In this document: one piece after another, positions 63,958 to 64,000 of the stretch | How the letters are laid out: each line of letters starts with the position of its first letter | How positions within the stretch are numbered: the stretch's first letter is position 1 | Assembly: GCA_965367295.1 (NCBI GenBank) | Contig: CBDUHN010000013.1 | Coordinates: forward strand, 1-64,000 | Length of the DNA stretch: 64,000 bases | Direction: 5' to 3' | From: JAIVHA01 sp965367295 | GTDB taxonomy: Bacteria; Pseudomonadota; Gammaproteobacteria; DSM-19610 | Notes under the pieces: model-generated | What the model was told of the DNA's origin: nothing | The model's input: the letters and a program-made list of their open reading frames with translations, nothing else | Databases searched by the model: none | Made by a program: the position numbers and the translations under genes

Positions 63958-64000
63958 TCAATTCTCCTGCCAGCCCGTGTCGGCAATGCCGGTTTCATGG
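63958..64000 (-). CDS. Possible C-terminal end of an upstream gene (partial)
   Basis: The minus frame ending at 63958 reads HETGIADTGWQEN then stop, with the frame open to the window edge. It stops 3 nt before the next ATG, as in an operon. Fourteen codons are too few to identify it. Confidence 0.3.
   Translation of the reverse strand, partial: HETGIADTGWQEN

Noticed and set aside
62121..64000. CRISPR array near the Cas6-like gene
   Set aside because: No regularly spaced direct repeats are present within the visible region.

Overview
The window is 64 kb of GC-rich, tightly packed bacterial chromosome. The gene order rpsB-tsf, pyrH-frr-uppS-cdsA-dxr-rseP-bamA-skp-lpxD-fabZ-lpxA-lpxB-rnhB...dnaE, then map-glnD and dapC-dapD-yffB-dapE, is typical of Gammaproteobacteria, and uppS-cdsA lying before dxr resembles Pseudomonas more than E. 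coli. A probable DsrS, a cysteine-less DsrC/TusE relative, CysG and many conserved small proteins that I associate with sulfur-oxidising Chromatiales suggest a sulfur-oxidising gammaproteobacterium. That assignment is inference; no dsrAB or sox genes are present here.

Layout. 1-24.3 kb, mostly minus strand: translation (rpsB, tsf, frr), nucleotide and isoprenoid/phospholipid precursors (pyrH, dxr, uppS, cdsA), outer-membrane assembly (bamA, skp, rseP), lipid A (lpxA, lpxB, lpxD, fabZ), rnhB and dnaE. Between rnhB and dnaE lies a block absent from the E. coli order: a metal-binding CopZ-like protein, TrkH, an M48-like protein with a destroyed active site, an exported hydrolase and a HIT protein. 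24.5-33.4 kb: map-glnD and the succinylase branch of lysine/diaminopimelate synthesis, interrupted by a VOC protein and an EamA exporter. 33.5-37.2 kb: a complete TRAP transporter operon with a TatT lipoprotein. 37.2-39.1 kb: an AT-richer stretch with a collagen-like/DUF1554-type pseudogene and few or no genes. 39.1-46.9 kb: slyD, tsaB, a YoaA-type helicase, PBP1B and an NlpC/P60 lipoprotein. 47.0-50.1 kb: a membrane coiled-coil protein paired with a membrane von Willebrand A protein. 50.2-57.5 kb: tpm, cysG, grxC, probable dsrS and several unrecognised conserved proteins. 57.5-62.1 kb: two Fe(II)/2OG oxygenases, a GNAT protein, cmoA-cmoB and two small unknowns.

62.3-64 kb (minus strand) is the most unusual locus: two small acidic proteins, a DsrC/TusE-fold protein lacking both C-terminal cysteines (RspA type), and a Cas6/Cmx6-like protein with a perfect Cas6 glycine-rich loop but no CRISPR array or other cas gene in view. 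I propose it as a candidate non-CRISPR use of a Cas6-fold RNA-binding protein linked to sulfur metabolism.

Intergenic space is rich in short repeats: a dispersed palindromic family around GTAGGTGCGAATTNATTCGCA (five loci), CCCTCTCC-type repeats at lpxA/lpxB/rnhB junctions, a 145-bp inverted-repeat (MITE-like) element, a CGGGTCAGAG(A/C)ACAATT motif at two sites, and a CACCGCAAAG inverted repeat after dapD.
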